Origin: Catenuloplanes niger
GTDB taxonomy: Bacteria; Actinomycetota; Actinomycetes; Mycobacteriales; Micromonosporaceae
Length of the DNA stretch: 64,000 bases
Direction: 5' to 3'
Assembly (NCBI RefSeq): GCF_031458255.1
Contig: NZ_JAVDYC010000001.1
Coordinates: 5,341,001-5,405,000, forward strand
This document shows positions 15,219 through 24,916 of this stretch, one piece after another. Positions within the stretch are counted from its first letter, which is position 1, and every line of letters begins with the position of its first letter. Under the pieces are notes generated by a model. It made no database searches. It had not been told where the DNA came from and saw only the letters and a list, made by a program, of their open reading frames with translations. Both the position numbers and the translations under genes were made by a program.

Positions 15219-18200
15219 CTACGGGCGGGGCAGGGACGCCTCGATGAGCGCGGCCTGCTCGGCCTCGTGCAGCTTCGCCGAGCCGACCGCCGGCGCGGCC
15301 GCGGCCGGGCGGGAGATGCGGCGCAGACGCAGCCCGTCGAGGTGCTCCAGCAGGTTGAGCGCGATGAAGCTCCACGCGCCCTGGTTGGCCGGCTCCTCCT
15401 GGACCCAGGCGAAGTCCTCCGCGTTCGGGTACTTCGCCAGCTCGGCCTTCAGCTCCTCGACGGGCAGCGGGTAGAGCTGCTCCATCCGGACGATGGCCGT
15501 GTCGGTGATCTTCCGCTCCGCCCGCGCCTGGAACAGGTCGTAGTAGACCTTGCCGCTGCAGAACAGCACGCGCTTCACGGCCGACGCGTCCGGGATGCCG
15601 GCGTCGCCGATCACGGTCTGGAACGTGCCGTTGGTGAAGTCCGCGACGGACGACACGCACAGCTTGTGGCGCAGCAGCGACTTCGGCGTGAAGACGATCA
15701 GCGGCTTCCGCTTCGGCGACAGCGCCTGGCGGCGCAGCAGGTGGAAGTGGTTCGCCGGGGTGGTCGGGTTCGCCACCCGGATGTTGTCCTCCGCGGCGAG
15801 CTGCAGCCAGCGCTCCGGGCGGCCGGACGTGTGGTCCGGGCCCTGACCCTCGTGGCCGTGCGGCAGCAGCAGCGTCACCGCGGACTGCTGACCCCACTTG
15901 ACCTCACCGGACGAGATGAACTCGTCCGCGATCGACTGGGCGCCGTTCGCGAAGTCACCGAACTGGGCCTCCCAGAGGACCAGCGCCTCGGTGTTCTCCA
16001 CCGAGTAGCCGTACTCGAAGCCCATCGCCGCGTACTCCGACAGCAGCGAGTCGTGCGCGAAGAACCGCGCCTGACCGGCCGCGAGCTGGCTGATCGGCAG
16101 GAAGTCCGCGCCGGTGCGGCCGTCGACCACGGCCGCGTGCCGCTGCACGAACGTGCCGCGCCGCGAGTCCTGGCCGGAGAGACGCACCGTCACGCCCTGG
16201 TTGAGCAGCGAGCCGAACGCGATGATCTCGCCGAAGCCCCAGTCGATGTTGCCCTCGCGGGCCATCTTCGCGCGGCGGTCGAGCAGCTGCTGGACCCGCT
16301 TGTGCGGCGTGAAGCCCTCCGGCAGCTCGATGTGCGCCTGACCGATCCGGGCCACGGTCTCCGCGTCGATCGCGGTCTCCACCACCGGCTCCGGCTCCGG
16401 CACGGCGGCCCGGGCCCGCCGGCCGGACGACGACGTGTTCGCGTCGCGGGTGGCCTTGAAGACCTGCTCCAGCTGGCCCTGGTAGTCGCGCAGCTGCTCC
16501 TCCGCGTCCGCGACCGTGATGTCGCCGCGACCGATCAGCTCCTCGGTGTACGCCTTCCGGACGCTGCGCTTGTTGTCGATGATCGCGTACATCAGCGGGT
16601 TGGTCATCGACGGGTCGTCGCCCTCGTTGTGACCGCGGCGCCGGTAGCAGACCAGGTCGATCACCACGTCCTTGTTGAACGTCTGGCGGTACTCGAAGGC
16701 CAGCCGCGCGACCCGGACCACGGCCTCGGGGTCGTCGCCGTTCACGTGGAAGATCGGGGCCTGGATCATCCGGGCCACGTCCGTGCTGTAGAGCGAGGAC
16801 CGGCTGTACTCCGGCGCGGTGGTGAAGCCGACCTGGTTGTTGACGACCACGTGCACGGTGCCACCGGTACGGTAACCGCGCAGCTGGGAGAGGTTCAGCG
16901 TCTCCGCGACCACGCCCTGGCCGGCGAACGCGGCGTCGCCGTGCACCATCAGCGGCAGGACCGTGTAGCCCTCCAGGCCGAGGTTGAGCCGGTCCTGCTT
17001 GGCGCGGACGATGCCCTCCAGGACCGGGTCGACGGCCTCCAGGTGCGACGGGTTCGCCGTGACGCTGACCGTGGTGCCGTACTCGCCGTCCGGCGTGGTG
17101 AACTTGCCGGTCATGCCCAGGTGGTACTTCACGTCGCCGGAGCCGTGCGCCGACTTCGGGTCGAGGTGGCCCTCGAACTCGGAGAAGATCTTCTCGTACG
17201 GCTTGCCGACGATGTTGGCCAGCACGTTCAGCCGGCCGCGGTGGGCCATGCCGATCACGACCTCGTCCAGCTGGCTCTCCGCGGAGGCCTGCAGGACCTC
17301 GTCGAGCAGCGGGATCAGCGACTCGCCGCCCTCCAGCGAGAACCGCTTCTGACCGACGAACTTCGTCTGCAGGAACGTCTCGAACGCCTCGGCCGCGTTC
17401 AGCCGGTTGAGGATGTGCTTCTGCTCCTCCGGCGACGGCTTCTCGTACTTGATCTCGATGCGGTCCTGGATCCAGCGGCGCTCCTCCGGGTCCATGATGT
17501 GCATGTACTCGATGCCGACGCGGCGGCAGTACGAGTCGCGCAGCACGCCCAGCACGTCGCGGAGCTTCATCTTCTGCTTGCCCGCGAAGCCGCCGACCGG
17601 GAACGTGCGGTCCAGGTCCCACAGCGTCAGGCCGTGCTCCAGCACGTCGAGGTCCGGGTGCCGGCGGATCTCGAACTCCAGCGGATCGGTGTCCGCCATC
17701 AGGTGACCGCGCACCCGGTACGCGTGGATCAGCTCGACGACGCGCGCGGCCTTGTCGATCTGGCCCTCGGACGTGCGGGCGACGTCGCGGACCCAGCGGA
17801 CCGGCTCGTACGGCACGCGCAGTGCCGTGAAGATCTCGTCGTAGAAGCCGTGCTCACCGAGCAGCAGCTCGTGCATGACCTTGAGGAACTCGCCGGACTG
17901 CGCACCCTGGATGATCCGGTGGTCGTAGGTGCTGGTCAGCGTGATGACCTTGCTGACGCCCAGGTCGGTGAGGGTCTCATCGGACATTCCGGCGTACGGC
18001 GCGGGGTACTCCATCGCGCCGACGCCGATGATCGCGCCCTGGCCCACGGTCAGCCGCGGCATGGAGTGCACGGTGCCGATGCCGCCCGGGTTGGTCAGCG
18101 AGACGGTGGCGCCGGAGTGGTCCTCCATCGTCAGCTCGTTGCGGCGGGCGCGACGGACGATCTCCTCGTAGGCCTGCCAGAAGCCGCGGAAGTCCAGGTT

Positions 18201-18929
18201 CTCGCAGCCCTTGACGCTCGGCACCACCAGCGAACGGGAGCCGTCCGGCTTGGCCAGGTCGATCGCGATGCCGAGGTTGACGTGCTCCGGCGTGACGATC
18301 GTGGGCTTGCCGTTGGTCTCGACGTAGTGGTTGTTCATCTCCGGGTGCAGCGCCAGCGCCTTGACCAGCGCGTAGCCGATCAGGTGCGTGAAGCTGACCT
18401 TGCCGCCCCGGCCGCGCGCGAGGTGGTTGTTGATCACGATGCGGTTGTCCACCAGCAGCTTCGCCGGGACCGCGCGGACGCTGGTGGCGGTCGGGACCGC
18501 CAGCGACGCCTCCATGTTCTGCACGATCTTGGCGGCGATGCCGCGCAGCGGTGCGGTGCCGGGCGTGACCTTGACCGGCTCCTTCTTCGGCTTCGCCTTC
18601 GCCGCGGGTGCCGGTGCGGCGGCGGGCTTCGGCTGCGGCTTCGCGGCCGGCTTGGCCGGGGCGGCGGCCTTGGCCGCGTCCTTCCCGGCCGCGGGTGCGT
18701 CGGTGCCGGCGCGGGCGGCCGACGAGGCTCCGGCGGCCGCGGTGGCCTCCGTCGGCGTCGCGATCGAACCAGCATCCGCCGTCGGCTTGTAATCAGCGAA
18801 GAAGTCGTGCCACGCGGAATCCACGCTCGTCGGATCGGCGAGGTACCGCTGGTACATCTCTTCGACGATCCACTCATTGGGGCCGAAGCCCGCCAGAGGA
18901 TTGTCCTGCGAAGTTTGCTGGGTCGACAC
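15219..18929 (-). CDS. kgd: Multifunctional 2-oxoglutarate decarboxylase/dehydrogenase E1 fused to E2-like succinyltransferase
   Basis: The actinobacterial OdhA/Kgd: a 1236-residue protein combining an N-terminal dihydrolipoyl-succinyltransferase-like catalytic domain with thiamine-diphosphate-dependent 2-oxoglutarate dehydrogenase E1. N-terminal helix [20 protein letters not shown] is followed by an Ala/Pro/Lys linker (residues 45-115), the E2 core with YDHRIIQGA near residue 335, then E1 with [16 protein letters not shown], the ThDP-binding [11 protein letters not shown] near 663 and NNQVGFTT. It lacks a lipoyl domain, as in mycobacteria, where FHA protein GarA inhibits it. GTG at 18929 has AGAGGCG upstream. 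It supplies succinyl-CoA to the TCA cycle. Confidence 0.96.
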   Translation of the reverse strand: MSTQQTSQDNPLAGFGPNEWIVEEMYQRYLADPTSVDSAWHDFFADYKPTADAGSIATPTEATAAAGASSAARAGTDAPAAGKDAAKAAAPAKPAAKPQPKPAAAPAPAAKAKPKKEPVKVTPGTAPLRGIAAKIVQNMEASLAVPTATSVRAVPAKLLVDNRIVINNHLARGRGGKVSFTHLIGYALVKALALHPEMNNHYVETNGKPTIVTPEHVNLGIAIDLAKPDGSRSLVVPSVKGCENLDFRGFWQAYEEIVRRARRNELTMEDHSGATVSLTNPGGIGTVHSMPRLTVGQGAIIGVGAMEYPAPYAGMSDETLTDLGVSKVITLTSTYDHRIIQGAQSGEFLKVMHELLLGEHGFYDEIFTALRVPYEPVRWVRDVARTSEGQIDKAARVVELIHAYRVRGHLMADTDPLEFEIRRHPDLDVLEHGLTLWDLDRTFPVGGFAGKQKMKLRDVLGVLRDSYCRRVGIEYMHIMDPEERRWIQDRIEIKYEKPSPEEQKHILNRLNAAEAFETFLQTKFVGQKRFSLEGGESLIPLLDEVLQASAESQLDEVVIGMAHRGRLNVLANIVGKPYEKIFSEFEGHLDPKSAHGSGDVKYHLGMTGKFTTPDGEYGTTVSVTANPSHLEAVDPVLEGIVRAKQDRLNLGLEGYTVLPLMVHGDAAFAGQGVVAETLNLSQLRGYRTGGTVHVVVNNQVGFTTAPEYSRSSLYSTDVARMIQAPIFHVNGDDPEAVVRVARLAFEYRQTFNKDVVIDLVCYRRRGHNEGDDPSMTNPLMYAIIDNKRSVRKAYTEELIGRGDITVADAEEQLRDYQGQLEQVFKATRDANTSSSGRRARAAVPEPEPVVETAIDAETVARIGQAHIELPEGFTPHKRVQQLLDRRAKMAREGNIDWGFGEIIAFGSLLNQGVTVRLSGQDSRRGTFVQRHAAVVDGRTGADFLPISQLAAGQARFFAHDSLLSEYAAMGFEYGYSVENTEALVLWEAQFGDFANGAQSIADEFISSGEVKWGQQSAVTLLLPHGHEGQGPDHTSGRPERWLQLAAEDNIRVANPTTPANHFHLLRRQALSPKRKPLIVFTPKSLLRHKLCVSSVADFTNGTFQTVIGDAGIPDASAVKRVLFCSGKVYYDLFQARAERKITDTAIVRMEQLYPLPVEELKAELAKYPNAEDFAWVQEEPANQGAWSFIALNLLEHLDGLRLRRISRPAAAAPAVGSAKLHEAEQAALIEASLPRP

Positions 18930-19338
18930 GGCCGGTATCGCCTCTTTCAGAGCGGTTTGTCTGTGTCGCGGTAGGTGACAGGCATTCGTTGACTGCCGCG
19001 AGCTGACGTGGGGTCAGACTTCGGTTTCCAGGCTACGCCGTGTGATTCGACGTCTTGTCGCCGACATCCGTCCGTGTCGAGATTCACAGCATTAGGGTCT
19101 TTCGGCCCTCCATGCACGTTCGGTTGTGTCCGGGCGGTTCATGTGCCTGAGGGGCCTGCTCAGCACGCTTTTCCGGTCCGCGGACGGTTTGCCCGGCAGA
19201 TTTCCGGCCCGCCTCCCGAGTCATGACGCAGAGTCACGCCCAGGGGTGATCGTGCTTGCGTGCATCGTTCATGTGCTTGACACCGGGAGCGGGGAAGACC
19301 GACACGCCGCTGAGGCATCACCCACTTACACAGTGAAC

Positions 19339-20562
19339 ATGGACACCGTTGACCCGTCGGGCGTCCTTCCCGGACCGGCCGTCGTGCCGCCCTGGCGCCC
19401 TTCGCTGCCCGCCCCGCTCGCTCAGCCCCGGTCCAACTGCGACAGCGGCTGTCTGCCCGTCCCGGGCTTCCACCGGCGCGTCTCCACCCTTCGTCAGGCC
19501 GTCCGCGCCGTGGCGCTGGTCGCCGCCCTGACCGGTGGTCTCGCACTCCTGCCACTCCTTCCGTTCCTGACCGGTTCCGGCCGGCACGCTGCCGGCCGCT
19601 GGTGGGCCCGCGCGGTGCTCGCCGCCGCCGGCGTCCGCCTCGTCGTGCGCGGTGCCGGCACCGTGCCCCGCCGCCGGGCACTCCTCGTCGCCAACCACAA
19701 CTCCTGGCTGGACACGGTCGCGCTGCTGGCCGTCTCCCCGGCCCGGATGACCGCCAAGCACGACATCCGCCACTGGCCGGTGATCGGCGTGCTGGCCACG
19801 CTGGTCGGCACGATCTTCATCGACCGCCGGCACCCCAGGATGCTGCCCGCCACCGTCGGCCGGATCGCCGACGCACTGCGCGCGGACAACCTGGTCGCCG
19901 TCTTCCCGGCCGGCACCACCGGCTGCGGTGTCGCCGGCGGCCCCGGCCACCGCGCCGACAACTCACTCACCGGCCGCTGGCGCCCGGCGGTGTTCCAGGC
20001 CGCCGTCGACACCGGCGCCGTCGTCGTGCCGATCCGGCTCAGCTACCGCGAGGGCCCGAACGGCCCGGACAGCACCGTCGCCACCTTCCTCTCCGCCGAA
20101 AGCCTCTTCGCCTGCGCCTTCCGCGTCATCGCGATCCGCGACCTGACCGCCGTGGTCACGGTCGAGCCGGCGCTGCACCCCGACCTCGACGCGAACCGCC
20201 GGGTCCTGGCCCGCGCCGCGGAGGGCGTCGCCCGCCCCTACCGCCGCCCGGCCCCGGTCCCGGCTCCCATCACGGTCCCGACTCCCACCCGGTTCCCGGT
20301 TCCGGCCGCGGTTCCGGTTCCGGCCGCGGTTCCGGTTCCGGTTCCGGCTGCGGTTCCGATTTCGGCCGGGGCTGCGGCGTCAGCCGGCGTTTCTGCCGCG
20401 GTTCCGGTGTCAGTTCTGGCGTCGGATCCGGCTGCGGTTCCGGCGTCGGCCGCCGTTCCGGCGTCCGCCGTGGGTTCGGCGTCCGCCGGGGCCTCGGCTT
20501 CCGCGTCGGCTGCGGCTTCCGCGTCCGCACCGGTTCAGGAACGCCTGCCGCTGGCAGCCTGA
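19339..20562 (+). CDS. PlsC-type 1-acyl-glycerol-3-phosphate acyltransferase-like protein with low-complexity tail
   Basis: A 407-residue membrane-bound acyltransferase. A hydrophobic segment (AVRAVALVAALTGGLALLPLLPFL, residues about 55-80) precedes the catalytic box NHNSWLD (His120, Asp125; HX4D), then TAKHDIRHWPVIGVLA and IFIDRR. The third motif reads FPAGTT near residue 190 instead of the usual FPEGTR/T. From about residue 300 the chain becomes a simple Ala/Pro/Val/Ser run encoded by repeats of GGTTCCGGTTCCGG type. It probably acylates lysophosphatidate or another lysolipid. ATG at 19339 has no clear ribosome site. Confidence 0.75.
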   Translation: MDTVDPSGVLPGPAVVPPWRPSLPAPLAQPRSNCDSGCLPVPGFHRRVSTLRQAVRAVALVAALTGGLALLPLLPFLTGSGRHAAGRWWARAVLAAAGVRLVVRGAGTVPRRRALLVANHNSWLDTVALLAVSPARMTAKHDIRHWPVIGVLATLVGTIFIDRRHPRMLPATVGRIADALRADNLVAVFPAGTTGCGVAGGPGHRADNSLTGRWRPAVFQAAVDTGAVVVPIRLSYREGPNGPDSTVATFLSAESLFACAFRVIAIRDLTAVVTVEPALHPDLDANRRVLARAAEGVARPYRRPAPVPAPITVPTPTRFPVPAAVPVPAAVPVPVPAAVPISAGAAASAGVSAAVPVSVLASDPAAVPASAAVPASAVGSASAGASASASAAASASAPVQERLPLAA

Positions 20563-20575
20563 CCTTCACCCCACC

Positions 20576-20612
20576 AAGCCTCCGGCGCCGCACCGACGCG
20601 GCCCGGAGGCTT
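20576..20612 (+). terminator. Hairpin terminator of the PlsC-like gene
   Basis: AAGCCTCCGG and CCGGAGGCTT pair perfectly over 10 bp, 14 bases after the stop, with a 17-base loop containing a smaller GC helix; TCTC follows. Confidence 0.75.
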
Positions 20613-20761
20613 CTCGCTTCCAGCCGCTCCAGCCGCGTCAGCTGGAGCAGCGAGGAGGCCGTGGGTGCCGCATGGTCCGATGCGCGGGTTGCCCCGGGTG
20701 GACCGCGCATGCGCGAGGCCGGGCGCCCGCTCCGCGGCGAGCGCGATGTCGCGGCGCGGGG

Positions 20762-21520
20762 TCAAGGGTTCCAGGCCGGGTTGCGGCCCAGGTAGCGAAG
20801 CACGGAGGAGGCGTCGTCGTCGGGTAGCTCGCCGGTGTAGGCGCTGCCGAGCGCGCGGGCCTCCTCGATCGGGTCGAAGGGGGCGGCGAACGCGCCGTAG
20901 GGACGGACCTGCTCGACGAACTCGGTCGAGATCAGGAGCAGCGCATAGGCGATCTCCGGGGTGAGTGGTGACGGCTGCCGGGTGGCGACCGCGATGTCCC
21001 AGGCATGGATCGCGGCGTCGAGCGCACAGGCGCCGGCCGCGATCCACGGCGGGAGCGGGCCGGCCGGCAGCGGCGTCGGCACAGCGATCGCGGAGTCGGG
21101 CACGGTGGTGAACGCGGAGCGGGCCAGCGCGACGGACTCCGTGGTGATCCGCAGCGGGTCGGCCGGGGGCGAGTGGCCCGGCGCGTAGGGATCATCGGGC
21201 GGCCAGCGCCCTCCGGTGATGGCGGCGGCGAACCGCGCCTGATTGCCGGCCGTGTGCCGGAGAACCTGGCCGACGGTCCACTCGGTGCAGGGCGTCGGCA
21301 GGTCCCAGCCGCCCACGGGCACCCCCTTGACCACAACGCGGAGCGCGGCGTGAGCGTCCGCCAGCAGTTCCCGCCAGCGGACCGGGGTCTCCGCCGACGC
21401 GGCCTCGGGCGGTATCTCCTCGGGGGGCGGCTCGTCGGGCGGGCGGGGATTCGTGTCGGCTCGGTCCTTCACCGGCCCGGCGGTGTCCCGTACGGATGAG
21501 CGTCTTTGCGGGTCGTTCAT
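20762..21520 (-). CDS. TIGR03086-like mycothiol-dependent (DinB-fold) protein
   Basis: 252 residues. After a Pro/Glu-rich N-terminus (residues 1-50) comes a four-helix DinB/MDMPI-like domain: WRELLADAHAALRVVVKGV, then GWDLPTPCTEWTVGQVLRHTAGNQARF, with the conserved His for metal or thiol binding, and HAWDIAVATRQ later, all typical of TIGR03086 proteins. Related enzymes use mycothiol (maleylpyruvate isomerase), but most of this family is uncharacterised. ATG at 21520 has GGGAGA five bases upstream. It is divergent from the TetR gene across 131 bp with two operator-like sites, so it is the likely target of that repressor. Confidence 0.8.
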   Translation of the reverse strand: MNDPQRRSSVRDTAGPVKDRADTNPRPPDEPPPEEIPPEAASAETPVRWRELLADAHAALRVVVKGVPVGGWDLPTPCTEWTVGQVLRHTAGNQARFAAAITGGRWPPDDPYAPGHSPPADPLRITTESVALARSAFTTVPDSAIAVPTPLPAGPLPPWIAAGACALDAAIHAWDIAVATRQPSPLTPEIAYALLLISTEFVEQVRPYGAFAAPFDPIEEARALGSAYTGELPDDDASSVLRYLGRNPAWNP

Positions 21521-21584
21521 CGTGTCTCCCTTTCTTGTACTGGTGCACCGGGGATTCGTTCTGGAGCGATCCCGCGACATCAGA

Positions 21585-21603
21585 ACGGAATGCTTCGTTC
21601 CGT
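21585..21603. promoter_or_regulatory. TetR operator-like site 1
   Basis: ACGGAATGCTTCGTTCCGT: arms ACGGAA and TTCCGT are exact inverted repeats around 7 bases. It shares CGGAATGxTxCGTTCC with site 2. Confidence 0.8.
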
Positions 21604-21618
21604 GTTAGCCTACCGGAG

Positions 21619-21634
21619 CGGAATGATCCGTTCC
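21619..21634. promoter_or_regulatory. TetR operator-like site 2 overlapping the tetR promoter
   Basis: CGGAATGATCCGTTCC, 34 bases from site 1. It ends five bases before TAGAGT (21640-21645), a good -10 box for a leaderless tetR mRNA starting at the GTG at 21652. Binding here would block tetR transcription. Confidence 0.8.
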
Positions 21635-21651
21635 AGTGCTAGAGTAATGTG

Positions 21652-22290
21652 GTGACGGACGAATCCAGCCGCGGGCTCTCCGGCCGGCGCGGGCACGCCA
21701 GGCGCAACGACGAGGTGATCCTCACCGCGGCGCGGGACGTGTTCGTGCACGACCCGGGCGCGCCGATCTCCGCGGTCGCCGGCCGGGCGGGCGTGGGCAT
21801 CAGCGCGCTCTACCGGCGCTACGCCGGTAAGGAGGACCTGCTGCGGCAGCTGTGCCTCAGCGGTCTGCACCGCTTCGTCCTGGAGGCGGAGCGGGCCGTG
21901 GCGGAGCCGGACGGCTGGGCGGCGCTGGCCGGATTCCTGGAGCGGGTGGTCGACGCCGACGTGCATTCGCTGACGGTGCGACTGGCCGGCTCCTTCACGC
22001 CGACGGCGGAGCTGGTGGAGGTTGCGACGAGGGCTGACGAGCTGGCCGCGTCGCTCGTGCAGCGCGCGCAGGCGAGCGGACGGCTCCGGGCCGACGTGAC
22101 CTCGGAGGACCTGGCGCTGGTGCTGGAGGGTTGCGCCGCGATCCGCGTGGCCGACGCCGTCCGGACCATCCAGCTCCGGCGCCGGCACCTCGCGCTGCTG
22201 ATCCAGGGCTTGGCCGGCCAGGACGGCCCGCCGCTGCCCGGCCCCGCCCCGCGGCCGGGAGAGCTGAACCGCTGGCGACCGGAGGGCTGA
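21652..22290 (+). CDS. TetR/AcrR-family transcriptional repressor
   Basis: 212 residues. The N-terminal helix-turn-helix reads ILTAARDVFVHDPGAPISAVAGRAGVGISALYRRYAGKEDLLR, a standard TetR reader domain including the LYRRYxxKEDLL ending. The C-terminal ligand domain (residues 65-200) is helical and not assignable to a ligand class. GTG at 21652 is preferred over the adjacent GTG at 21649 because the -10 box TAGAGT ends seven bases upstream, implying a leaderless mRNA. Two inverted repeats in the divergent promoter region indicate autorepression and control of the neighbouring DinB-fold gene. Confidence 0.9.
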   Translation: MTDESSRGLSGRRGHARRNDEVILTAARDVFVHDPGAPISAVAGRAGVGISALYRRYAGKEDLLRQLCLSGLHRFVLEAERAVAEPDGWAALAGFLERVVDADVHSLTVRLAGSFTPTAELVEVATRADELAASLVQRAQASGRLRADVTSEDLALVLEGCAAIRVADAVRTIQLRRRHLALLIQGLAGQDGPPLPGPAPRPGELNRWRPEG

Positions 22291-22378
22291 GGCGCATCGG
22301 GCGTCGCGCCGTCTGCGGCGTGTGCGGCGGACGCCCGGTCGGCTGAGGGCCCGCGCGCGGCGATGTGGGGCGGTCGAG

Positions 22379-22466
22379 GTGCGCGGCGCGGGTGACCGGG
22401 TGGCGCGGTGCGCGGCGCGGGTGACCGGGTGGCGCGATGCGCGGCGCGGGTGACCGGGTGATCGGG
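22379..22466. repeat. 29-bp tandem repeat, about three units
   Basis: GTGCGCGGCGCGGGTGACCG... units start at 22379, 22408 and 22437; the first two are identical over 29 bases and the third diverges after GGGTGACCGGGTG. They lie in the approximately 285-bp gap between tetR and the DUF4097 gene. No gene is seen in the gap. Confidence 0.8.
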
Positions 22467-22524
22467 CGACGCGGTGCGCGGGGGTCGGTGGCAGCGAGAA
22501 GGATGTCGCGAGTGGTGGTTGTAT

Positions 22525-22538
22525 CGCGATGTATCGCG
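22525..22538. promoter_or_regulatory. Palindromic operator before the DUF4097-padR operon
   Basis: CGCGATGTATCGCG (6-bp arms, 2-bp centre), immediately followed by TATGCT at 22539-22544, a probable -10 box. Dyads of this sort next to a promoter are typical PadR sites, so autoregulation by the downstream padR gene is likely. Confidence 0.7.
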
Positions 22539-22576
22539 TATGCTGACGGCGCGACGAGCAGCGCTTTGGGGGCGGC

Positions 22577-23464
22577 ATGGCGACGTGGACGGTCGAGGAA
22601 CCCGCGAAGATCACCTGTGATGAGGGTGTGCGCCGTCTGGAGGTGAGCCTGCTGGCCGGCCGATTGACGGTGATCGGTGCGGACGGGCCCGCGCGGATCG
22701 AGGTGTCGAAGGTCGGCGGCCGTGCACTCCGGGTCGATCTGGAGGGTGGCGTGCTGCGCGTGCGGCAGGAGGAGGTCGGCGCCTGGTTCGGGCTACTCTC
22801 GTGGATCATGCAGCTGGCCAAGCGGATCGCGGTCGACGTGTCGATTGCCGTGCCGCCCTCGTCCCACGTCGCCCTCGGGCTGATCTCCGGCCGGGTGATC
22901 GCCTCCGGCCTGTGCGAACGTACCGACGTGGACGTCACCGCTGGCAGCATCACGCTGATGGGCGTCGGCGGGCGGACCCGGGTGAACCTCGTCTCCGGTC
23001 CGGTCGAGGCGGTGGGCGTGGCCGGTGAACTGATCATGGATTCGGTCTCCGGCGAGCTGATCCTGGCGGACAGCCCGGCGACCCGGGTGCGCGGCACCAC
23101 CGTGTCCGGCAGCATCACCTGTGACCTCGACGGTGCGGCCGGCAGTGACATCCGGCTGGACACCACGTCCGGCAGCATCACCGCGCGGGTGCCGGCAGAC
23201 AGCGACCTCGCGATCGACCTGCACGCCACGGCCGGCCAGGTGACCAGCGCGTTCCCGGAGCTGGCGGCGGGGCACAGCGTGATCGGCGGCAGCACAATCA
23301 ACGGGCGGCTCGGCCGCGGTGAGGGGCGGCTGAGCGCCTCCGCGATCGCCGGGAGCATCGCGTTGCTGTCCCGCCCCGCCGTGACGGACGAGGACGACCG
23401 CCCGGGTGACGAGCCCGCAGCCGCCGGGCCGACGCGCCGGGACCCGGCCGAGGGGTCGGCATGA
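22577..23464 (+). CDS. DUF4097-type beta-helix protein
   Basis: A 295-residue protein made almost wholly of short strands with periodic Ser/Gly turns: RLEVSLLAGRLTVIG, VDVTAGSITLMGV, LIMDSVSGELILAD, IRLDTTSGSITARVP, LHATAGQVTSAFP. This (T/S)-x-S-G-S-I pattern is the DUF4097 (adhesin/head GIN-like) right-handed beta-helix. No signal peptide or membrane span is present, so it is predicted cytoplasmic. The stop overlaps the padR start (ATGA). DUF4097-PadR pairs are common in actinobacteria and are often linked to envelope or sporulation stress; the molecular role is unknown. Confidence 0.8.
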   Translation: MATWTVEEPAKITCDEGVRRLEVSLLAGRLTVIGADGPARIEVSKVGGRALRVDLEGGVLRVRQEEVGAWFGLLSWIMQLAKRIAVDVSIAVPPSSHVALGLISGRVIASGLCERTDVDVTAGSITLMGVGGRTRVNLVSGPVEAVGVAGELIMDSVSGELILADSPATRVRGTTVSGSITCDLDGAAGSDIRLDTTSGSITARVPADSDLAIDLHATAGQVTSAFPELAAGHSVIGGSTINGRLGRGEGRLSASAIAGSIALLSRPAVTDEDDRPGDEPAAAGPTRRDPAEGSA

Positions 23465-24735
23465 CGGCCGTCTTCAGTCACGGGCGCCTCCGCCTCTACC
23501 TGCTCAAACTGCTTGATGACGGCCCCAAGCACGGGTACGAGTTCATCCGCCTGCTGGAGAACCGCTTCCTCGGGCTCTACGCGCCGAGCGCCGGCACGAT
23601 CTATCCGCGGCTGGCGCGGCTGGAGGCGGAAGGGCTGGTGACGCACGTCGCGGCGGGTGCCCGCAAGACATACGAGATCACCGAAGCCGGTCGGGAGGAG
23701 CTGCGCGAGCGGGTCGACGAGCTGCAGGCGCTGGAGGCCGAGATCTCCGCGTCGATCAGCGACCTGAGCAGCCTGGCCGGTCAGATCCAGTCGCAGGTGC
23801 AGGGCTCGGTCCGCGACCTCAAGCGCGAGCTGCGGGACGCGACCCGGCAGCCCCGCCGCACCCAGCAGCCCACCTCGCGCTGGACCCCGCCCGCGCCGCC
23901 GTTCCAGGGCTGGCCCGGCCGGGAGCAGCCGGTCCCCGGCACCACCGCCGGAGCCCCGGGCACACCCGGTGGTTCGGGTGTGCCCGGCGGTCCAGGTGCA
24001 CCGGGTGACCCGACGGCACCCGCTGCCCCGACCGCACCCGGTGCGCCTGGTGCGCCCGGCGGCCCGACCGCGCCCGGCGGCCCAAGTGCCCCAGGCGGTT
24101 CGAGTGCCCCGGGCGGTTCGAGTGCCCCGGGCGGTTCGAGTGCCCCGGGCGGTTCGAGGGCCCCGGGCGGTTCGAGGGCGCCGGGCGGTTCGAGGGCACC
24201 GGACGGTTCGAGGGCACCGGGCGGGCCGAGTGCACCCGGCGGTCCGGGTGTGCGAGACGGCGCCAGCGCACCGGGCGGTCCGGGGGCGCCTAGCGGTCCT
24301 GGGATGCCCGGCGGCCGAAGGGTGCCCGGCGTGCCGGGTGGTGGGCGGTCCGGGTTGGGTATGCCCGGAGGCGGGGGAGCGGGGACACCGCCGCTGACCA
24401 TGCCCAGCGGCATCCGGATCATCTTCGACAACGGTTATCCGGGCCATCCCGAGCCACCCGCACCGGAGACGGTGCCCGGCAGGTCGGCCGGGGCCGCCGG
24501 GCCGGCCCGCGCCCAGCACGCGGCCGACGCCGAAGGTGCGCCCGGCACGGAGCCCGGTGGCACGGGCCGGGCCGGGGCGAGGGAGCGTGGCGAGCTGGAG
24601 GAGGCGCTGGGCATCTTCGTCGACGAGGCGCAGGCCATGATCGAGGGCGTGCGGGCGACCGAGGACCAGGTCCGGGAGATCGGCGAGGTGCTGGACGCGA
24701 CGTTGACCCGGATCCGCCGGCTGCTCCGCACCTGA
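23461..24735 (+). CDS. PadR-family regulator with a collagen-like Gly/Pro tail
   Basis: Residues 1-90 are a PadR winged helix: [27 protein letters not shown], then [21 protein letters not shown] and the wing [14 protein letters not shown] helical segment (residues 75-125) provides dimerisation. From about residue 160 to 315 the chain is a Gly-Pro-rich repeat (SAPGGS, GAPGGP units) encoded by an 18-bp DNA repeat, and the last 45 residues form an amphipathic helix ([19 protein letters not shown]). Usual PadR proteins are 110-190 residues, so this 424-residue form is strongly extended. It is coupled to DUF4097 by a 4-bp overlap and probably autoregulated through 22525-22538. Confidence 0.85.
   Translation: MTAVFSHGRLRLYLLKLLDDGPKHGYEFIRLLENRFLGLYAPSAGTIYPRLARLEAEGLVTHVAAGARKTYEITEAGREELRERVDELQALEAEISASISDLSSLAGQIQSQVQGSVRDLKRELRDATRQPRRTQQPTSRWTPPAPPFQGWPGREQPVPGTTAGAPGTPGGSGVPGGPGAPGDPTAPAAPTAPGAPGAPGGPTAPGGPSAPGGSSAPGGSSAPGGSSAPGGSRAPGGSRAPGGSRAPDGSRAPGGPSAPGGPGVRDGASAPGGPGAPSGPGMPGGRRVPGVPGGGRSGLGMPGGGGAGTPPLTMPSGIRIIFDNGYPGHPEPPAPETVPGRSAGAAGPARAQHAADAEGAPGTEPGGTGRAGARERGELEEALGIFVDEAQAMIEGVRATEDQVREIGEVLDATLTRIRRLLRT
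24092..24237 (+). repeat. 18-bp tandem repeat inside padR
   Basis: About eight consecutive 18-bp units related to GGTTCGAGTGCCCCGGGC, the first three nearly identical and later ones varying (AGGGCCCCG, AGGGCACCG). Each unit encodes G-S-S/R-A-P-G. The surrounding bases to 24400 are related but more degenerate. Confidence 0.88.
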
Positions 24736-24866
24736 CGACGCCGGCCGACGACGAGTGCGCGGATGCGACGGTCGGGCTGTCGTCCGGAGCGCGGCGGGTG
24801 CCCGGGTGGCGGGGCGGCTCCCGCCGTACCATCGAAGGTTCTGGGGCCTGGTTTTTCACAGACTGT

Positions 24867-24894
24867 TCTCAGTGGGTCTCCAGAAACCCTCCAG
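24867..24894. promoter_or_regulatory. Triple 11-bp-phased CAG direct repeat before the response regulator gene
   Basis: TCTCAG, CTCCAG and CTCCAG, with CAG at 24870-24872, 24881-24883 and 24892-24894, exactly one helical turn apart. It ends 22 bases before the ATG at 24917. Same-face direct repeats are the usual OmpR/PhoB-family binding pattern; a matching array precedes the HtrA gene. Confidence 0.72.
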
Positions 24895-24916
24895 AACAGC
24901 GCGTAATGATGGCGGC

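Noticed and set aside
15267-18974. 1235-codon + strand open frame opposite kgd
   Set aside because: Exact antisense of a conserved enzyme, composition dominated by Leu/Arg/Val/Asp strings typical of reverse-complement shadows.
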